This document shows positions 17,629 through 25,892 of a stretch of 64,000 nt of DNA, in pieces (the stretch's first letter is position 1; the number at the start of each line of letters is the position of its first letter). Below the pieces are notes generated by a model that saw only the letters and a list, made by a program, of their open reading frames with translations, ran no database searches and was not told the origin of the DNA. The position numbers and the translations under genes were made by a program. The DNA is taken from positions 111,426 to 175,425 of the forward strand of contig NZ_NJGY01000004.1 in assembly GCF_002250505.1 (NCBI RefSeq), written 5' to 3'. The stretch is from Janthinobacterium sp. PC23-8 (lineage in GTDB: Bacteria > Pseudomonadota > Gammaproteobacteria > Burkholderiales > Burkholderiaceae_D).

Positions 17629-19164
17629 TTAAACTTGGTGGACCGCCGAACGGCGTTCGATAGGCTTGTTCTGCCGGCGGCTGTAAATGTTGAAGCGCGC
17701 AATGAGCTCATCGCGCAGATGACCTGGCTCGACCACCGCTTCGACGTGGAAGCGGTCCGCCGCCATGCCCATGACGTCGATGTCCTTGGCATATTCGGCC
17801 CGTTTGATCCTGACGAACTCATCGCGATCCTGCTCGGGCATTTCCGCCACCTGTTTCGCATACAAGGCATTGATCGCCGCTTCCGGCCCGACCAGCCCGG
17901 ACATGCCGGTTGGCAACGCCAGCAAGGCATCGGGATGGGTCGAGGCGCCCGACATGGCGACATAGCCGCCGCCATATCCCTTGCGGACCACCACCGAAAT
18001 GCGCGGCACGGTCGACTCGCAGACGGCCGACAACAGTTTGGCGCCATGGCGAATGATCCCGGCGCGTTCCATCTTGCTGCCAATCATGTAGCCACTGACA
18101 TCCTGCAGGAACAGCAACGGTACGTTAAAGGCATTGCACATCCAGATAAACCGCGTCGCCTTGTCCGAACTGTCGACGAACAAGACACCGCCCTTCACCT
18201 TGGAATTGTTGGCGATGATGCCTACCGGCATGCCTCCCAGACGCGCGAAGCCGGTCACCAGTTCCGCCGCGAACAGTGCCTTGACCTCGAAGAACGAGTC
18301 AGCGTCGACCAGGCCGTCGATCAGCAGCTTCACGTCATACGGCACATTCTGGTTGGCCGGAATGATGTCTTCCAGGGGTTTGGCCAGCACCTTCGGCGCC
18401 AGCGGCGCGGCGCGCGGCGGCTTGTCGCTCCACACCGATGGCAGGTAGGACAGATAGGCGCGCACTTTGGCAATCGCCTGTTCGTCTGATTCGACCAATA
18501 CATCGCCCAGTCCGCTGACGGCGCAGTGCATGCGCGCGCCGCCCAGCTCCTCCTCGCTGATGTCCTCGCCGATCGTCATTTTTGCCATCCGCGTCGAACC
18601 GAGCATGGCTGTCGCCTGCTTGTCGACCATGATGGTGAGATCACACAGCGCCGGGATATAGGCAGCGCCGGCCGGAGAGGGACCAAACAAGGCGCAGACC
18701 TGGGGCACGATGCCCGATGTCACCACCTGGTTGTAGAAGATGTTGCCCCAGGCGCGACGGCCAAGATAGCTGTCGGCCTGTTCATCGACCCGCGCACCGG
18801 CGGAATCGACCAGGTACACCAGGGGAATACCGGCTTCCTTGGCCACTTCCTGCATGCGCGTGAGCTTGAGAAATGTCGTATGGCCCCAGGAGCCCGCCTT
18901 GACGGTCATGTCGTTGGCAATGACGGCCACATCGCGTCCGTTCACCTTGCCGATGCACGTCACGATGGCATCGGCAGGCAGCTCGCGTGCGCTGCCTGCC
19001 AACAGACCATCCTCGAATGCCGCGCCCTCGTCAAACAGCAGTTTCAATCGATCGCGTACCATCAGTTTGCCGGCATCGACATGCTTGGCGCGCGCCTTGG
19101 CGGTGCCGCCGGCCAGCGCCAGGTCGACCTTGGCACGCAGCTGCGCCGTTTTTGTATTAGTCAT
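17629..19164 (-). CDS. Acyl-CoA carboxylase, carboxyltransferase subunit (propionyl/methylcrotonyl/geranyl-type)
   Basis: 511 aa from ATG 19162-19164, overlapping the upstream hydratase stop by 8 bp. It contains both crotonase-like carboxyltransferase halves, with VYLVDSAGARVDEQAD, CALFGPSPAGAAYIPALCD, and in the C-half FVDSSDKATRFIWMCNAFNVP, VSGYMIGSKMERAGIIRHGAK and KGYGGGYVAMSG. It transfers carboxyl from carboxybiotin to an acyl-CoA. Sequence reading cannot separate 3-methylcrotonyl-CoA, geranyl-CoA-like or propionyl-CoA specificity; the lyase and acetoacetyl-CoA synthetase nearby favour a 3-methyl-branched enoyl-CoA. Confidence 0.9.
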   Translation of the reverse strand: MTNTKTAQLRAKVDLALAGGTAKARAKHVDAGKLMVRDRLKLLFDEGAAFEDGLLAGSARELPADAIVTCIGKVNGRDVAVIANDMTVKAGSWGHTTFLKLTRMQEVAKEAGIPLVYLVDSAGARVDEQADSYLGRRAWGNIFYNQVVTSGIVPQVCALFGPSPAGAAYIPALCDLTIMVDKQATAMLGSTRMAKMTIGEDISEEELGGARMHCAVSGLGDVLVESDEQAIAKVRAYLSYLPSVWSDKPPRAAPLAPKVLAKPLEDIIPANQNVPYDVKLLIDGLVDADSFFEVKALFAAELVTGFARLGGMPVGIIANNSKVKGGVLFVDSSDKATRFIWMCNAFNVPLLFLQDVSGYMIGSKMERAGIIRHGAKLLSAVCESTVPRISVVVRKGYGGGYVAMSGASTHPDALLALPTGMSGLVGPEAAINALYAKQVAEMPEQDRDEFVRIKRAEYAKDIDVMGMAADRFHVEAVVEPGHLRDELIARFNIYSRRQNKPIERRSAVHQV

Positions 19165-19972
19165 TGCAGTTCCCTTCGCTGTGTGCAACGCGTACCCATG
19201 AGGGCTTGCGCTTCTCTACAAAACTGGACAGGCCTTCGATGGCTTCAGGCGCACTCCACATCTCGACAATGCGCTCGACCGTGTAGTTGAAGTTGTCCTC
19301 GATCTGATGACTCGAGACGTAGTCGATCAGGCGCTTGATGGTGCCCACGGCGGCCGGTGCGCACTGCAGCACCAGCTCGATCTCCTCATTGACCGCCGCG
19401 TCGAGTTCATCGACCGCCACGGCGCGGTCCAGCAGTCCCAGATCAACCGCTTCGGCCGCATCGAAGCGCCGCCCATTGAGGAAATAGCGGCGCGCCTTGG
19501 CCGCACCCATGCGCCGCAGCACGTAGGGCGAGATCATCGCGGGGATCAGGCCAAGGCGCGCCTCGGTGATGGAGAACACCGACGACTGCAGGCCGATGGC
19601 AATATCGCAGACCGAGATCAGCCCCAGGCCGCCGGCGTAGGCCGGCCCCTGGATGCGCCCGATCAGCGGTTTCGACAAGGTATCGAGATCGCGCAGCCAT
19701 TGCGCCAGCTTGCGTGCCTCCAGAAACTTCGTGTCGCGCGATACGTTACCCTGCGCAAGCTGGTATTTCAGGTCGCCGCCGGCGCAAAAGCTCTTGCCCG
19801 CGCCGGTCAGCACCACCGCCCTCACATGCCGATCCTGTTCCAGCATCGCCGTCGCGTCCCGTCCCTCGTCCCACATCAGGCTATTCATCGCGTTGTGCAC
19901 GTCCGGACGATTCAAGGTCAGCAGGCCGACGCCACGTTCATCGATGGAAACGGTAATTGTTTCGTATTTCAT
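19157..19972 (-). CDS. Enoyl-CoA hydratase (methylglutaconyl-CoA-hydratase-like by context)
   Basis: 271 aa from ATG 19970-19972 (AAGGGAT upstream). Crotonase motifs are VLTGAGKSFCAGGDLKYQ and IQGPAYAGGLGLISVCDIAIG, with ITEARLGLIPAMISPYV following. In leucine- and terpene-type pathways a hydratase acts between the carboxylase and the lyase, and this gene lies exactly between those two, so hydration of a glutaconyl-CoA product is the best guess. The family fold is certain; the substrate is contextual. Confidence 0.86.
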   Translation of the reverse strand: MKYETITVSIDERGVGLLTLNRPDVHNAMNSLMWDEGRDATAMLEQDRHVRAVVLTGAGKSFCAGGDLKYQLAQGNVSRDTKFLEARKLAQWLRDLDTLSKPLIGRIQGPAYAGGLGLISVCDIAIGLQSSVFSITEARLGLIPAMISPYVLRRMGAAKARRYFLNGRRFDAAEAVDLGLLDRAVAVDELDAAVNEEIELVLQCAPAAVGTIKRLIDYVSSHQIEDNFNYTVERIVEMWSAPEAIEGLSSFVEKRKPSWVRVAHSEGNCND

Positions 19973-19985
19973 CTGATCCCTTTCA

Positions 19986-20936
19986 TTACGATGGTTGACG
20001 AAAGCGCGCCAGGCTTCCACCTTTCATGACTTTTCCGGGCAGCGGATGGCCGACAATGGCTTCGGCCATCTGCGCGCATTCGATGAGACGCTCAAGGTCG
20101 ATACCGGTTTCGATCCCCATTTCGTGGCACATGAAGACAAGGTCTTCGGTGCAAATGTTGCCCGCCGCTCCCTTGTGCGCCGCAAACGGGCAGCCGCCCA
20201 GTCCGCCGCAGGAACTGTCGAACTGATCGACTCCCATTTGCAGGGCCGCGTAGGCGTTGGGCATGGCGGTGCCGCGCGTGTCATGCAAGTGCAGGCCGAT
20301 CCGCAAATCCGGCCAGCGCTCGCGCACGGCGCCGATCCGCTGCTCGATGCTCGCGGGATTGGCCCAGCCGACGGTGTCGGCCAGATAGAGGCCCTTGAGC
20401 GCCACGCCCTCGCCGGCGGCGAGCGCCAGCATGCGGGCGCACCGGTCGAGCACCGTCTGGACCGGCACCTCGCCCTCATAGTTGCAGCCGAATGCCGTAA
20501 AGACGATGCCCCAGCGGACCTCGACCTGATGCTGCTGATACAGGCGCAAGGTCGCCAACTGATCGGCGAAGGTGTCGTCTATGCTTTTGCCGGTGTTCTT
20601 GCTGCTGAAAGTCGACGAGGCGGACACCATCAACGAGCCGATCAGGTCGAGCGGCAGCGCCAGCGCCCGCTCGAAACCCTGCCGGTTCAACCACAGTCCG
20701 GTATAAGTGACGTCAGGCCGCTTGTGGATCAGGCGCGCGACGTCGTCCGCATCGGCCATGCCGGGAACCCTTGCCGGATTGACATAGGAAACGCAATCGA
20801 TTTTTTTCAATCCCGTCTCGGCCAACGCCTCGATCAGGCGCACCTTGTCGCGCGTCGCAATGGGCGACTTCGCGATCTGGAATCCTTCACGCGGCCCCTC
20901 TTCCTGTATCGTCACGAACTTGGGCAAATCAGACAT
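19986..20936 (-). CDS. Hydroxymethylglutaryl-CoA lyase-like protein (DRE-TIM family)
   Basis: 316 aa. Conserved features are the metal-binding GLHLHDTRG (His216, His218), the catalytic loop GGLGGCPFA (Cys249) and AAGN (Asn260), as in HMG-CoA lyases that split HMG-CoA to acetoacetate and acetyl-CoA. The N-terminal signature differs: the usual GPRDGLQ reads GPREGFQ, so the metal-binding aspartate is Glu17 after Arg16. Altered aspartate at this site severely harms the human enzyme, so this protein is either a distinct subgroup or uses another 3-hydroxy-3-alkylglutaryl-CoA. It lies between the biotin carboxylase (21 bp) and a hydratase (13 bp). Confidence 0.85.
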   Translation of the reverse strand: MSDLPKFVTIQEEGPREGFQIAKSPIATRDKVRLIEALAETGLKKIDCVSYVNPARVPGMADADDVARLIHKRPDVTYTGLWLNRQGFERALALPLDLIGSLMVSASSTFSSKNTGKSIDDTFADQLATLRLYQQHQVEVRWGIVFTAFGCNYEGEVPVQTVLDRCARMLALAAGEGVALKGLYLADTVGWANPASIEQRIGAVRERWPDLRIGLHLHDTRGTAMPNAYAALQMGVDQFDSSCGGLGGCPFAAHKGAAGNICTEDLVFMCHEMGIETGIDLERLIECAQMAEAIVGHPLPGKVMKGGSLARFRQPS

Positions 20937-20957
20937 GGTTTCCCTCCCGCTGTACGC

Positions 20958-22316
20958 TCATACCAACTCCTTGATCGCATCATTGAGCCAGGTTGTGTGC
21001 ACCTGCCCGGCCACAAACGTCGGGTGAGCCAGGATGTTGCGCAAGAACGCCACATTCGTCTCGATACCTTCGATGAGCACGTCGCCCAGTGCCGCATGCA
21101 GGCGGGCAATGGCCTGCTTGCGGTCGCCACCATGGGCAATCACCTTCATCAGCATCGGATCGTAGAACGGCGTGACCTTCATTCCCTCGCGAAAGCCCGT
21201 ATCGATACGCAGGCCGTCACCGCTGGGCAGGCGCATGACATTGAGCGGCCCCGGCGAGGGCATGAAGTTCTTGGCTGGCCGCTCGGCGTAAATGCGCGCT
21301 TCAACTGCGTGACCGTGGATGCCGATGCGCTCCTGGGCCAGCTCGCGCGACAAATCTTCGCCCAGCGCCTGCCGCAGTTGCGCCACCACCAGGTCGACAC
21401 CGGTCACCAGCTCCGTCACCGGATGCTCCACCTGGATCCGGGTATTCATTTCGAGGAAGAAGAATCGTCCGCTCTGCTCGTCGTACATGAATTCGACCGT
21501 GCCGGCGCCCTCGTAGCGACAGGCCGCCGCAAGGCGCACCGCGACCGCCGTCATTTGCGTGCGGATCGCGTCCGTGAGCGAGGGCGACGAGGCCTCTTCG
21601 ATGACTTTTTGATGTCGCCGCTGCACCGAACAATCGCGGTCGAACAGGTGGACCGCCTTGCCGTCGCCAAAGCCGAACACCTGTACCTCGATGTGGCGGG
21701 CGCGCTGTACAAAATGTTCAAGATACACAGAGCCATCGCCGAATGCGCGCTCGGCCAACGAGCGGGTCGTCTCCACCGCCGCGGCCAGAGCCGCCTCGTC
21801 GCCGACCAGGCGCATGCCGATGCCGCCGCCGCCGGCCGCCGCCTTGACCAGCAAGGGAAAGCCGACACGCCGCGCCTCGGCCATGGCGACAGCAGCATCG
21901 AGTCCCAGCTTGCCGGTCCCCGGCGAGACCGGCACGCCCGCCTCGATGGCAATGCGGCGCGCCTGCTCCTTGTCGCCCATGGCCGTGATGACGTCCGGCG
22001 ACGGACCGACGAAACGCACGCCTTCGTCGGCACATCGCCGGGCGAAACCGGCATTTTCAGCAAGGAAGCCATAACCAGGATGGAGCATGGTCGCTCCGGT
22101 GCGCCTGGCGGCATCCATGATCTTGTCCTGATCCAGATAACTCTGTCCCGCCGGCGCGGGACCAATGAGCACCGCTTCGTCGGCCATGGCCACGTGCGGC
22201 GCCCCCTCATCGGCCTCGGAATAAACGGCCACCGTCGGCAAGCCAAGACACTTGGCCGCGCGCAGGACGCGGCAGGCGATTTCACCGCGATTTGCGACTA
22301 TCAATTTCACACTCAT
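20958..22316 (-). CDS. Acyl-CoA carboxylase, biotin carboxylase subunit (no fused carrier domain)
   Basis: 452 aa, first gene of the 15-gene run. It has the full biotin carboxylase plan: N-terminal IVANRGEIACRVLRAAK, ATP-grasp loop KAAAGGGGIGMRLV, RDCSVQRRHQKVIEEA, and EMNTRIQVEHPVTELVTG. It ends at about 450 residues, like AccC, without the C-terminal linker and biotinyl domain of LiuD/AtuF-type alpha subunits; the carrier is the 71-aa protein at 17396. It carboxylates biotin with ATP and bicarbonate. The sigma70-type promoter with embedded operator lies just upstream. Confidence 0.93.
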   Translation of the reverse strand: MSVKLIVANRGEIACRVLRAAKCLGLPTVAVYSEADEGAPHVAMADEAVLIGPAPAGQSYLDQDKIMDAARRTGATMLHPGYGFLAENAGFARRCADEGVRFVGPSPDVITAMGDKEQARRIAIEAGVPVSPGTGKLGLDAAVAMAEARRVGFPLLVKAAAGGGGIGMRLVGDEAALAAAVETTRSLAERAFGDGSVYLEHFVQRARHIEVQVFGFGDGKAVHLFDRDCSVQRRHQKVIEEASSPSLTDAIRTQMTAVAVRLAAACRYEGAGTVEFMYDEQSGRFFFLEMNTRIQVEHPVTELVTGVDLVVAQLRQALGEDLSRELAQERIGIHGHAVEARIYAERPAKNFMPSPGPLNVMRLPSGDGLRIDTGFREGMKVTPFYDPMLMKVIAHGGDRKQAIARLHAALGDVLIEGIETNVAFLRNILAHPTFVAGQVHTTWLNDAIKELV

Positions 22317-22355
22317 TGCTTTCTCCCATTCGGCAAATTAGCCCGTCCTGGACTT

Positions 22356-22384
22356 ATAATAAACCGACACGTCGGTTAATGCAA
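22356..22384 (-). promoter_or_regulatory. Sigma70-type promoter of the 15-gene operon with operator in the spacer
   Basis: Read on the minus strand, -35 TTGCAT (22379-22384) and -10 TATTAT (22356-22361) are separated by exactly 17 bp, and that spacer is almost entirely the palindrome AACCGAC-GT-GTCGGTT. It lies about 40 bp upstream of the biotin carboxylase ATG. Binding there would exclude RNA polymerase, so repression is the expected mode. Confidence 0.75.
22362..22377. promoter_or_regulatory. TetR-like palindromic operator, site 2
   Basis: AACCGACACGTCGGTT: 7-bp perfect arms AACCGAC/GTCGGTT around a 2-bp centre. It is in the spacer of the leftward promoter of the 15-gene operon and shares its core with four other sites in the window. 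Confidence 0.82.
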
Positions 22385-22454
22385 TGCCAGAAACGCGATT
22401 ATATTTTTACTTTCTGGAAGGTAGCGGCCAGTATCTGGCGTCACATCCGTCTCA

Positions 22455-22483
22455 TTGACAAATCCGACGCGTCGGTCTATTAT
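22455..22483 (+). promoter_or_regulatory. Sigma70-type promoter of the acyl-CoA dehydrogenase gene with operator in the spacer
   Basis: TTGACA (22455-22460, exact consensus), 17-bp spacer, TATTAT (22478-22483). The spacer holds the palindrome CCGACGCGTCGG. It mirrors the leftward promoter across the 252-bp divergent intergenic region 22317-22568. Confidence 0.8.
22463..22476. promoter_or_regulatory. TetR-like palindromic operator, site 3
   Basis: TCCGACGCGTCGGT with a perfect 12-bp palindrome CCGACGCGTCGG at 22464-22475, located inside the rightward promoter spacer of the acyl-CoA dehydrogenase gene at 22569. Confidence 0.82.
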
Positions 22484-22568
22484 AAAGGACAGATCAACTC
22501 GTGCCGGCACGCTCGTTCGCCCCGCACACCTGCCAGAAATCCCCCCACCCCCGATTGGAGAAAATAGA

Positions 22569-23747
22569 ATGGATGCCACCGCATTTGACCTCACCCAACA
22601 GCAGCAAGAAATCAAGGAACGCGCCAAGGCGTTCGGCGACAAGTGGGCGCCCTTCGCCAAGGAGATCGACCGCAACGACGCGGCGCCGCTAAAGGAAATG
22701 GTGCAGGACTCGGTGGAGATGGGCCTGGCCGGTTTGACGATTCCAACGCAATATGGCGGAAAGAATCTGAGCGCGATTGAATTTGCCTTGGCCGTGGAGG
22801 AGGCGTGCCGGGCCATGAAATCGTGGATGGCGGGCGATATCCTGTTTTCCACCACCTGCACCGGTCCATCCGTCATCATGATGTCGGACAATGAGCTGGT
22901 CAAAGAAAAATACCTGCGCCAGATCGCTTCGGGACAAAAAACCGCAGCGATTGCACTGACCGAGCCCGATTTCGGTTCCGCGACGACCGATATCGAAACG
23001 ACGGCCGTGTTTGACGGCGACGACATCGTCATCAACGGCGTGAAGAAATTCATCACTGGCGCCCCCCATTACGATCTGTACGCCACGTTTGTGCGCTGGA
23101 ATGGCACGCCCGGGCTCAAAGGGATAGGGGCGATTCTGGTCGAAAAGGGAACGCCGGGCCTCACCATGGAAACAGGGCCCGAGTTCATGGGCGCCCGAGG
23201 CTCGCCGCACGGTGAACTGCACTTTACAAACTGCCGGATTCCGAAAGAAAATTTTCTGGTGGGCGAAGGCGGTTTTGGCAAGCTGATGCAAGCGTTCAAC
23301 ATGGAGCGCCTGTACATCTCCGCCATGTGCCTGGGACTGGCACAGGGCGCGTTTGACGAGGCAGTAGCCTACGCGGATCAACGCACCCAGTTTGGCAAGC
23401 CCATCAACGAATTTCAGGCCATCTATCACATGATCGCGGAAATGTGGACGCAGATTGAATCGGTGCGCTACATGACCTATCATGCGGCCTTGACGGCCGA
23501 CGGTGGAAAATTCCCGAAAGCCCTCGCTGTGTCGGCCTGCAAACTGCATGCGGCGGACGTGGCGCGGGACGTCTGCTGGAAGGCGGTGCAAATCCTGGGC
23601 GGAAACGGCCTGGTCAGCGGGTTTCCACCGGAGCGCTGCTTCCGTGATGTGATCGTGTCGTCCATCGCCGGCGGCACCACGCAAGTGCTCAAGAACGTGA
23701 TCGCTTCGCAGGTACTGGGGAAAAAGCTGGATCAACGGCGCAGCTGA
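22569..23747 (+). CDS. Acyl-CoA dehydrogenase family protein
   Basis: 392 aa. ATG 22569 follows GGAG at proper spacing; a longer frame from 22455 would begin inside the promoter. It has AIALTEPDFGSATTDIET and FITGAPHYDLY in the beta domain, RTQFGKPINEFQAIYHMIAEM in the C-domain, and VQILGGNGLVSGFPPERCFRD, then IAGGTTQVLKNVIASQVLG at the C-terminus. It oxidises an acyl-CoA with FAD and passes electrons to ETF. It is transcribed alone, divergently from the carboxylase operon but behind the same operator type, so it is probably co-induced and supplies the enoyl-CoA for carboxylation. Confidence 0.9.
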   Translation: MDATAFDLTQQQQEIKERAKAFGDKWAPFAKEIDRNDAAPLKEMVQDSVEMGLAGLTIPTQYGGKNLSAIEFALAVEEACRAMKSWMAGDILFSTTCTGPSVIMMSDNELVKEKYLRQIASGQKTAAIALTEPDFGSATTDIETTAVFDGDDIVINGVKKFITGAPHYDLYATFVRWNGTPGLKGIGAILVEKGTPGLTMETGPEFMGARGSPHGELHFTNCRIPKENFLVGEGGFGKLMQAFNMERLYISAMCLGLAQGAFDEAVAYADQRTQFGKPINEFQAIYHMIAEMWTQIESVRYMTYHAALTADGGKFPKALAVSACKLHAADVARDVCWKAVQILGGNGLVSGFPPERCFRDVIVSSIAGGTTQVLKNVIASQVLGKKLDQRRS

Positions 23748-23762
23748 GTGGATGGATGAAAG

Positions 23763-23790
23763 CGGGCGCGGCGGCAATCTTGCCGCCCGC
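23763..23790. terminator. Possible hairpin between convergent genes
   Basis: GGCGGCAA (23770-23777) can pair with TTGCCGCC (23780-23787), extended by imperfect GC pairing, in the 52-bp gap between the convergent dehydrogenase and thiolase stops. There is no T-run on either side, so it is a weak candidate. Confidence 0.3.
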
Positions 23791-23799
23791 CTCGCCTCC

Positions 23800-24981
23800 T
23801 CAGTATCGTTCGAATATCACGGCAATGCCCTGGCCGCCCCCTATGCACATGGTGACCAGGGCATACTTTCCGCCGATGCGCTCCAATTCATGGATGGCCT
23901 TGGTTGCAATGAACGCGCCGGAACAACCGACCGGATGACCGAGCGCGATCGCGCCGCCATTCGGATTGGTCCTGGCCGGATCGAGTCCCAAGCCCTTGTT
24001 GACCGCGATCGCCTGTGCGGCGAACGCTTCATTCGATTCGATCACATCCATCTGGTCGAGCTTGAGCCCGGCTTTCTTGAGCGCCAGCTTCGAGGCCGGT
24101 ATCGGACCTTCGCCCATAATGTCATTTGGCACTCCGGCCACCGCATACGAGACCATGCGCGCCATCGGCGTGCGCCCCGCCCTGGCCGCCGCAGCCGCAG
24201 AAGCGAGCACGAAGAAGGCGGCGCCATCGTTGATGCCGGAAGCATTGCCGGCAGTAACCGTACCGTCCTTTTTGAAGGCCGGCTTCATCCTGGCCAATGC
24301 CTCGATCGTGGTGTCGGCCTTTACGTACTCGTCGGTATCGAACACGACCTCACCCTTGCGCGTCTGCTGCACGATCGGCACAATCTGCGACTTGAAGTGC
24401 CCTGCCGCGATGGCCCGCGCGGCACGGCGTTGCGACTCGAGCGCAAAGGCATCCTGCTCCTCACGTGAAATATGCCATTTGGCCGCCAGATTTTCTGCGG
24501 TGACGCCCATGTGGCCGACGCCAAACGGATCCGTCAGGATCGCCACCATCATGTCGACCGCCGCAGCATCGCCCATCCGTGCCCCTGAGCGCAAGGCCGG
24601 CATCATGTAACTGCCGCGCGACATGACTTCGACGCCACCGCCGATGCCAAACTCGAAGTCACCGAGCATAATGCTTTGTGCAGCGCTAACGATGCCTTGC
24701 AAACCAGACGAGCAAAGGCGACTCACTTGCATGGCGATCGACTCCATCGGCAAGCCGGCCTGAATCGACGCCACACGCGATACGTACGCATAGCGCGCAT
24801 CGGTCGGTATGCAGTGACCGACCACGACGTTGCCGATCTCCATGGGATCGATACCCGAGCGGGCAACCGCCTCCTTCATCACGATGCCCGCCAATTCGGC
24901 CGGTTCCATGCTGGACAGCGAACCGCCGAATGCGCCAATCGCCGAACGCGCCGCACCTAAGACAACAACTTCCTTGTTCAT
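23800..24981 (-). CDS. Thiolase family protein (beta-ketothiolase, BktB-like)
   Basis: 393 aa. Nucleophile Cys90 is in VSRLCSSGLQG, the acid/base histidine in GGAIALGHPVGCSGAF, and Cys379 in TMCIGGGQGIAV; ESNEAFAAQ is also present. It cleaves 3-oxoacyl-CoA thiolytically. It ends the run NMO-family protein, acyl-CoA dehydrogenase, isomerase/hydratase, thiolase (34 bp after the previous gene), giving that transcript its own chain-cleaving step separate from the thiolase at 13254. Confidence 0.9.
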   Translation of the reverse strand: MNKEVVVLGAARSAIGAFGGSLSSMEPAELAGIVMKEAVARSGIDPMEIGNVVVGHCIPTDARYAYVSRVASIQAGLPMESIAMQVSRLCSSGLQGIVSAAQSIMLGDFEFGIGGGVEVMSRGSYMMPALRSGARMGDAAAVDMMVAILTDPFGVGHMGVTAENLAAKWHISREEQDAFALESQRRAARAIAAGHFKSQIVPIVQQTRKGEVVFDTDEYVKADTTIEALARMKPAFKKDGTVTAGNASGINDGAAFFVLASAAAAARAGRTPMARMVSYAVAGVPNDIMGEGPIPASKLALKKAGLKLDQMDVIESNEAFAAQAIAVNKGLGLDPARTNPNGGAIALGHPVGCSGAFIATKAIHELERIGGKYALVTMCIGGGQGIAVIFERY

Positions 24982-25015
24982 GGGGATGATCCTTAAAGTA
25001 TGTCAAAAAATGTCA

Positions 25016-25873
25016 TCACTGCCTCAATTGATGAACCGATCGAAGGCCTTGCAGGTCTGGATGACAATCGGCGAAATTGGCCGGGCGCTTGCCTTGCATG
25101 GCAGCCATCGCCTCGCCTATGTCTGCCAGACTCACAAAGGCCGCCTGCACCAGTCGCTGCTGCGCCAGCCCTTCGTCCACCGAATGGTCGCGCGCGAAAT
25201 TGAGCGCCGCCTTGCAGCCCGCCACAGCGAGCGGGGAACGGGCGGCAATCTCGTGCGCAACCGCCATGGCGCCGTCCAGCAGAGCGTGCGCATCGGCAAA
25301 GGTGTCGTTCACCAGGCCGAGTTCCCTGGCGCGTGCCGCCAACAGGCGGCGCCCGGTGAGGGCGTATTCGCGGGCGATGCCGTCCGGGATCAGCTTGGGC
25401 AAGCGCTGCAGCGTACCCATGTCCGGCATGGTCCCGATATTGATTTCCTGCACCACGAAGAAGGCATCGCTGGTGCTATAGCGCATATCGCAAGCGAGGA
25501 CGAGATCGAAGGCCACTCCGAGGCACCCTCCGTGAATGGCGGCAATCACCGGAAACGGCGCCTTGGCCATGATGTCCAGATCGTCCATAAAGCCGGCCAA
25601 CCAGCGTTGAAAGCGGAACCGCCCGCGCGGATCATCGAGTTCAAGGGCATCAAATGCCCCGGATAGCTGCTGCAAATCAATCCCGCTGGAGAAATGCTTG
25701 CCGGTGGAGGAAATGACCAGGGCGCGTGTATTTCCGGTTGCCACCATCGCCCTAACCTCGCCACCGATCGCGTGCAGCGTGTCCAAAGACAAGGCGTTCA
25801 TGACCTCAGGCCTGTTCAGGACCAGATGCGACACGCCATTTTCATGACTGAGCGTAAATGCACACTGTGACAT
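25016..25873 (-). CDS. Crotonase-family protein, dienoyl-CoA isomerase-like
   Basis: 285 aa. Typical motifs ISSTGKHFSSGIDLQQL and HGGCLGVAFDLVLACDMRYST are followed by FVVQEINIGTMPDMGTLQRLPKLI (read in pieces). The FSSGIDL and GTLQRLPK signatures resemble delta3,5-delta2,4-dienoyl-CoA isomerases (ECH1/DCI type), which shift double bonds in unsaturated acyl-CoAs, more than simple hydratases. The two acidic catalytic positions appear as Glu in QEINIG and Asp in MPDMG. This fits an unsaturated or ring-derived substrate. The assignment rests on motif resemblance only. Confidence 0.8.
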   Translation of the reverse strand: MSQCAFTLSHENGVSHLVLNRPEVMNALSLDTLHAIGGEVRAMVATGNTRALVISSTGKHFSSGIDLQQLSGAFDALELDDPRGRFRFQRWLAGFMDDLDIMAKAPFPVIAAIHGGCLGVAFDLVLACDMRYSTSDAFFVVQEINIGTMPDMGTLQRLPKLIPDGIAREYALTGRRLLAARARELGLVNDTFADAHALLDGAMAVAHEIAARSPLAVAGCKAALNFARDHSVDEGLAQQRLVQAAFVSLADIGEAMAAMQGKRPANFADCHPDLQGLRSVHQLRQ

Positions 25874-25892
25874 CAGCTGTTCTCCTTTCGTC

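Noticed and set aside
19995..22379. A 794-codon plus-strand open frame across the lyase and biotin carboxylase genes
   Set aside because: Antisense to two strongly conserved enzymes and without any recognisable domain or ribosome site.
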